Assembly (NCBI RefSeq): GCF_900182935.1 | Contig: NZ_FXUE01000002.1 | Span: 620,001 to 684,000, forward strand | Origin: Fibrobacter sp. UWB10 | GTDB taxonomy: Bacteria > Fibrobacterota > Fibrobacteria > Fibrobacterales > Fibrobacteraceae | Reading direction: 5' to 3' | Length of the DNA: 64,000 nt | In this document: piece after piece, positions 61,012 to 64,000 of the stretch | Layout: each line of letters starts with the position of its first letter | How positions within the stretch are numbered: the first letter of the stretch is position 1 | Notes under the pieces: model-generated | What the model saw: only the letters and a program-made list of their open reading frames with translations | The model's database searches: none | What the model was told of the DNA's origin: nothing | Program-made: the position numbers and the translations under genes

Positions 61012-62211
61012 TTACTTTGTGGAATTGCTCTTGTTTTCGGCTTCTTCATTGTCTGAAGTATTCTCTTCTGAATCTTCTTCTGGAGTCAAGAGCGAAAGAA
61101 CGTATTCGATTGATTTGTCAAGGATTTTCTTGGCTGGAACGATGATTCGGTTTTGGAAGCGGTCCGGCCATTCCAAGTAGCGTCCGATAAAGTCGTTGTG
61201 CGTAAAGTAGCCGAGTTCGCGTGAATCAGGGCAGCTAGAGCCCTTCAAGCATGTCACGTAATAGCAGTCTTCTTCAATCACAATCTTGTTCAGAGGCTCG
61301 TCCAAATATTGCTCCGGCTCTTCTTTTGCGGGCGCCGGTTTTGCAGGTGCTGCAACGGCAGAATCCTTTTTCGTTGTGTCTTTTTGAGTTGTGTCAGCCT
61401 TTGCGGTTTTGCTAGAATCGGTGAGAGCGACTTTCACAGAATCTGTCTTGACGGAATCGCTTGCGGTAAAATCTGCAGAAGCACTTGGCGGGGGATTGAG
61501 TTCGAGCTTGGCTGGCTTCAAGCGGAACAGTTCGCGCTTGATTTTAATCGGGGCGTTGCCCGGTTCCGCCTGACGAATCTGGAGCTCGATCAGGTAGCGG
61601 TCTTGCCACGGCAAATAGTCGACTTCTTTAAGGCTAACCTGGCGGTTTGCAATCTTGGTTGCGCCTACGCGGTCAATGTTGATTTCGCGGTCGCCCTGCC
61701 AGAGAGTTGACTTGACAGCAATCTTTTCGCCATGCGTATGCAGGTAGGCCAAAATGTAGTCCTGCTCCACGTCGTTTAATTTGTCAAAATAGAGCGTGTC
61801 GCCGGCTTTAGGAACGTAAATCGTTTGGCTTTGAATAAAGGCGTCTTCGCCTTTCCATTTAAAATTGCGGTGCGGCGTACGCACGCGGCCTTTGTCCGTG
61901 ATTTCAATGGAGTCACCCGGCATGGCAAGCACCCTGCGCACCATGGTTTCGCCGCTTTTGAGCGAAAGCCAGACAATGTCTTGGTCCTTGATTTCAGAAA
62001 GACACTGCGGGAGTTTGCACATCCAGTGGGTGGACTGTTCCTTGAACTTGGGCGTCATCGAGGCGTCCATAATTTTGACGGGCGCGAGTGCGTAAATGCG
62101 TGCGACAAAAGCGAGTCCGCCAACAAACAGCAAGAACAGGAACAAGAGAAAGATATGGCTTTGCGAATTCTTTCGCTGCAGCCTTTTCACCTTTCTCGAA
62201 AGTCTGGACAT
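61012..62211 (-). CDS. lepB: Signal peptidase I-like protein (S26) with Arg at the catalytic Lys position
   Basis: The 399-residue protein has one N-terminal membrane helix (IFLLFLFLLFVGGLAFVARI), the S26 Ser motif ASMTP (Ser51), the box D region MVRRVLAMPGDSIEI where the usual KR is RR (Arg92 for Lys), and box E PDSRELGYFTHNDFIGR. An insert of Lys/Thr/Ser/Ala repeats (about residues 240-300) and a long C-terminal acidic tail are unusual. It lies 5 bp downstream of lepA, as in the classic lepA-lepB pair. Catalytic competence is uncertain. Confidence 0.82.
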   Translation of the reverse strand: MSRLSRKVKRLQRKNSQSHIFLLFLFLLFVGGLAFVARIYALAPVKIMDASMTPKFKEQSTHWMCKLPQCLSEIKDQDIVWLSLKSGETMVRRVLAMPGDSIEITDKGRVRTPHRNFKWKGEDAFIQSQTIYVPKAGDTLYFDKLNDVEQDYILAYLHTHGEKIAVKSTLWQGDREINIDRVGATKIANRQVSLKEVDYLPWQDRYLIELQIRQAEPGNAPIKIKRELFRLKPAKLELNPPPSASADFTASDSVKTDSVKVALTDSSKTAKADTTQKDTTKKDSAVAAPAKPAPAKEEPEQYLDEPLNKIVIEEDCYYVTCLKGSSCPDSRELGYFTHNDFIGRYLEWPDRFQNRIIVPAKKILDKSIEYVLSLLTPEEDSEENTSDNEEAENKSNSTK

Positions 62212-62216
62212 TAGAC

Positions 62217-64000
62217 TTAGTCCCCGTTGTTGGTGGAGTTGTCGGAAAGCGAAAGCACGGCGAGGAACGCCTTCTGCGGCACTTCGACAGAGCCGATGCT
62301 TTTCATGCGCTTCTTACCTTCTTTCTGCTTTTCGAGGAGCTTGCGCTTACGGGTAATGTCACCGCCATAGCACTTGGCAAGCACGTCCTTACGCACAGCC
62401 TTCACGGTGGAACGGCTAATGATCTTGCCGCCAATAGCACCCTGGATTGCCACGTCGAATTGCTGGCGCGGAATAAGGTCTTTAAGCTTCACGCAAATAG
62501 CGTTTGCATAAGTGTGAGCCTTGTCCTTGTGAATAATCACCGAGAAGGCGTCCACCGGGTCGCCGTTCAAAAGAATGTCGAGCTTCACCAGGTTGTTTCT
62601 GCGATATTCGCTCGGGGCGTAGTCGAGGCCTGCATAGCCGCGGCTCACAGATTTCAGACGGTCGTAGAAGTCGAACATGATTTCGGCGAGAGGCAGGTTG
62701 TACTTAAGAATCACCTTTTCTTCGTCGAGGTATTCCATGGTCTCGAATTCGCCACGCTTTTCTTCGCAGAGCGTCATGAGTGCGCCAACGAATTCCTTGG
62801 GCGTAAAGATCTGCGCCTTCACGTAGGGTTCTTCAATGTGGTCGTAACGGCTGGCATCGGGGAGCTTGGACGGGCTTTCGATTTTCACCATCGTGCCATC
62901 ACTCATGTACACGTGGTATTCCACGTTCGGCACCGTCGTAATGATGTCCACGTTAAATTCGCGGTCCAAGCGTTCCTGCACGATTTCCATGTGCAGGAGT
63001 CCCAGGAACCCAGTGCGGAAACCGAAACCCAGGGCTTCAGAAGTTTCCGGTTCCCAGCTGATAGCGGAATCGTTCAGACGGAGCTTTTCCAAAGCTTCGC
63101 GCAAGTCCTTGTAGTCTTCCGGATTGATGGGGTAGATACCGGAATAGATCATCGGTAGAATGTCTTTGTAGCCCGGGAGCGGCTCGGTTGCCGGATTGGC
63201 GGAATCGGTCAGAGTGTCGCCGATTTTCACGTCGCTAATCGTCTTCACGTTTGCGAGCACGTAACCGACCATGCCTTCCGAAAGTTCGGGGCGCGGATCG
63301 CGGCGCATGCTGAATGTACCGACTTCTGTGACCATGTATTCGCCACCGGTTTTCATCATCTTGATTTTCATGCCGGCTTTGAGGGTGCCTTCGACAATGC
63401 GGATGTAGTTAATCACGCCGCGGTAGGAGTCGTAAACGGAATCGAAGATGAGAGCCTTGAGAGGCTTTCCGCTGTCGCCCTTGGGGGCCGGAATTTCGTC
63501 GACAATCTTGTCGAGAACTTGGTCCACGTTCAGGCCCGTCTTTGCCGAAATGCGCGGAATCTTGTCGGGGTCGTAACCGAGAAGGTCGCCCACAAGTTGT
63601 GCCACATGGTCGGGCTGTGCACCCGGAAGGTCCACCTTGTTCAGCACCGGGATAATTTCGAGGTCGTTTTCAAGCGCGAGGTAGAGGTTCGAAAGCGTCT
63701 GGGCTTCGATACCTTGGCTTGCGTCCACCACCAGAATGGCTCCTTCGCAAGCGGCCAGGGAGCGGCTGACTTCGTAGGTGAAGTCCACGTGCCCCGGCGT
63801 ATCGATCATATTCAGAATGTATTCCTTGCCATCTTTTTCGTACACCATGCGGATGGCGTGCGCCTTGATGGTAATGCCGCGTTCGCGTTCCAGGTCCATG
63901 TCGTCCAAGAGCTGATTTGTCATTTCGTTTTTGGCGACAGTCTTGGTCAGTTCGATCATGCGGTCGGCAAGCGTCGATTTGCCGTGGTCGATATGGGCGA
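62217..64000 (-). CDS. lepA: Elongation factor 4 (partial, 5' end outside window)
   Basis: The frame is open to base 64000, so only the first few codons are missing. Visible are G1 HIDHGKST at the very end of the window, the G2/switch region with [11 protein letters not shown]3 DTPGHVDF, G4 NKVD, and the LepA-specific C-terminal domain ([45 protein letters not shown]). EF-4 back-translocates ribosomes. Its stop lies 5 bp before the lepB-like ATG. Confidence 0.97.
   Translation of the reverse strand, partial: AHIDHGKSTLADRMIELTKTVAKNEMTNQLLDDMDLERERGITIKAHAIRMVYEKDGKEYILNMIDTPGHVDFTYEVSRSLAACEGAILVVDASQGIEAQTLSNLYLALENDLEIIPVLNKVDLPGAQPDHVAQLVGDLLGYDPDKIPRISAKTGLNVDQVLDKIVDEIPAPKGDSGKPLKALIFDSVYDSYRGVINYIRIVEGTLKAGMKIKMMKTGGEYMVTEVGTFSMRRDPRPELSEGMVGYVLANVKTISDVKIGDTLTDSANPATEPLPGYKDILPMIYSGIYPINPEDYKDLREALEKLRLNDSAISWEPETSEALGFGFRTGFLGLLHMEIVQERLDREFNVDIITTVPNVEYHVYMSDGTMVKIESPSKLPDASRYDHIEEPYVKAQIFTPKEFVGALMTLCEEKRGEFETMEYLDEEKVILKYNLPLAEIMFDFYDRLKSVSRGYAGLDYAPSEYRRNNLVKLDILLNGDPVDAFSVIIHKDKAHTYANAICVKLKDLIPRQQFDVAIQGAIGGKIISRSTVKAVRKDVLAKCYGGDITRKRKLLEKQKEGKKRMKSIGSVEVPQKAFLAVLSLSDNSTNNGD

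Overview
The window looks like part of a Fibrobacter chromosome (phylum Fibrobacterota, obligately anaerobic fibre degraders). Three things point there: lipoproteins whose mature N-termini carry runs of serine (genes at 1301 and 57381), a C-terminal FISUMP-type domain (Fibrobacter succinogenes major paralogous domain) at 57381-58421, and an OmpA-type outer-membrane protein with nine thrombospondin type 3 repeats. Coding density is high. There is one tRNA, and I see no rRNA, CRISPR array, prophage or complete insertion sequence.

Layout. 1-9517: end of a DnaA-type protein, an SDR epimerase, envelope proteins (lipoprotein, SlyD, OmpA/TSP3 protein, small membrane protein, MltD with five LysM domains, outer-membrane barrel, ankyrin lipoprotein). 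9599-14759: a TonB energising operon (DUF3450 protein, two ExbB-type proteins, ExbD, TonB, TPR protein). 14779-16092: MFS transporter. 16127-23656: hypothetical gene followed by tetrapyrrole genes (CobA-HemD, CbiX-SirC, HemB, HemL and a NirJ2/AhbD-type radical SAM protein). 23653-29694: tadA, then a tight operon built around a proton-driven stator pair (MotA-like protein with a very long coiled-coil tail plus MotB/OmpA-like partner) flanked by unrecognised proteins. 29778-34157: an outer-membrane barrel with an Asp-rich lipoprotein, a YkgJ-type Cys-cluster protein and a SprT-like metalloprotein. 34214-47863: lysS, lolC/E-lolD, clpC, adk, a Wzc-like tyrosine kinase, cimA, hisD, mtaD. 47873-53373: CvpA-like protein, Ser/Thr kinase, nadB, PpiD-like chaperone. 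53443-64000: tRNA-Glu(CTC), PAS/GGDEF/EAL protein, tatD, greA, FISUMP lipoprotein, a DUF2062-DUF1015 fusion, and a lepA-lepB pair running off the right edge.

Two items stand out. The first is the stator operon at 24163-29694: it has the membrane architecture of Zorya-type ZorAB motors but none of the known Zorya effectors, and its two flanking cytoplasmic proteins are unknown to me. The second is a repeat family seen twice (57020-57329 and 60862-61000), with near-perfect CCACACGG / CCGTGTGG ends that enclose a series of palindromes with four-base TAAC/GTTA loops. Other non-coding signals are a TAnnTTTG motif upstream of at least 11 genes, often placed so that transcripts would be leaderless; a three-fold tandem duplication of the adk tail with its terminator; and hairpin-type repeats inserted in or beside coding sequence.

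Functional links: HemL and HemB lead to uroporphyrinogen III, CobA-HemD and CbiX-SirC lead to siroheme, and the radical SAM protein suggests a siroheme-derived (alternative) haem route. TonB/ExbBD, LolC/D, MltD, SlyD, PpiD, LepB-like protein and many lipoproteins form an envelope-biogenesis theme. All functional calls come from reading the sequence; no database search was run.
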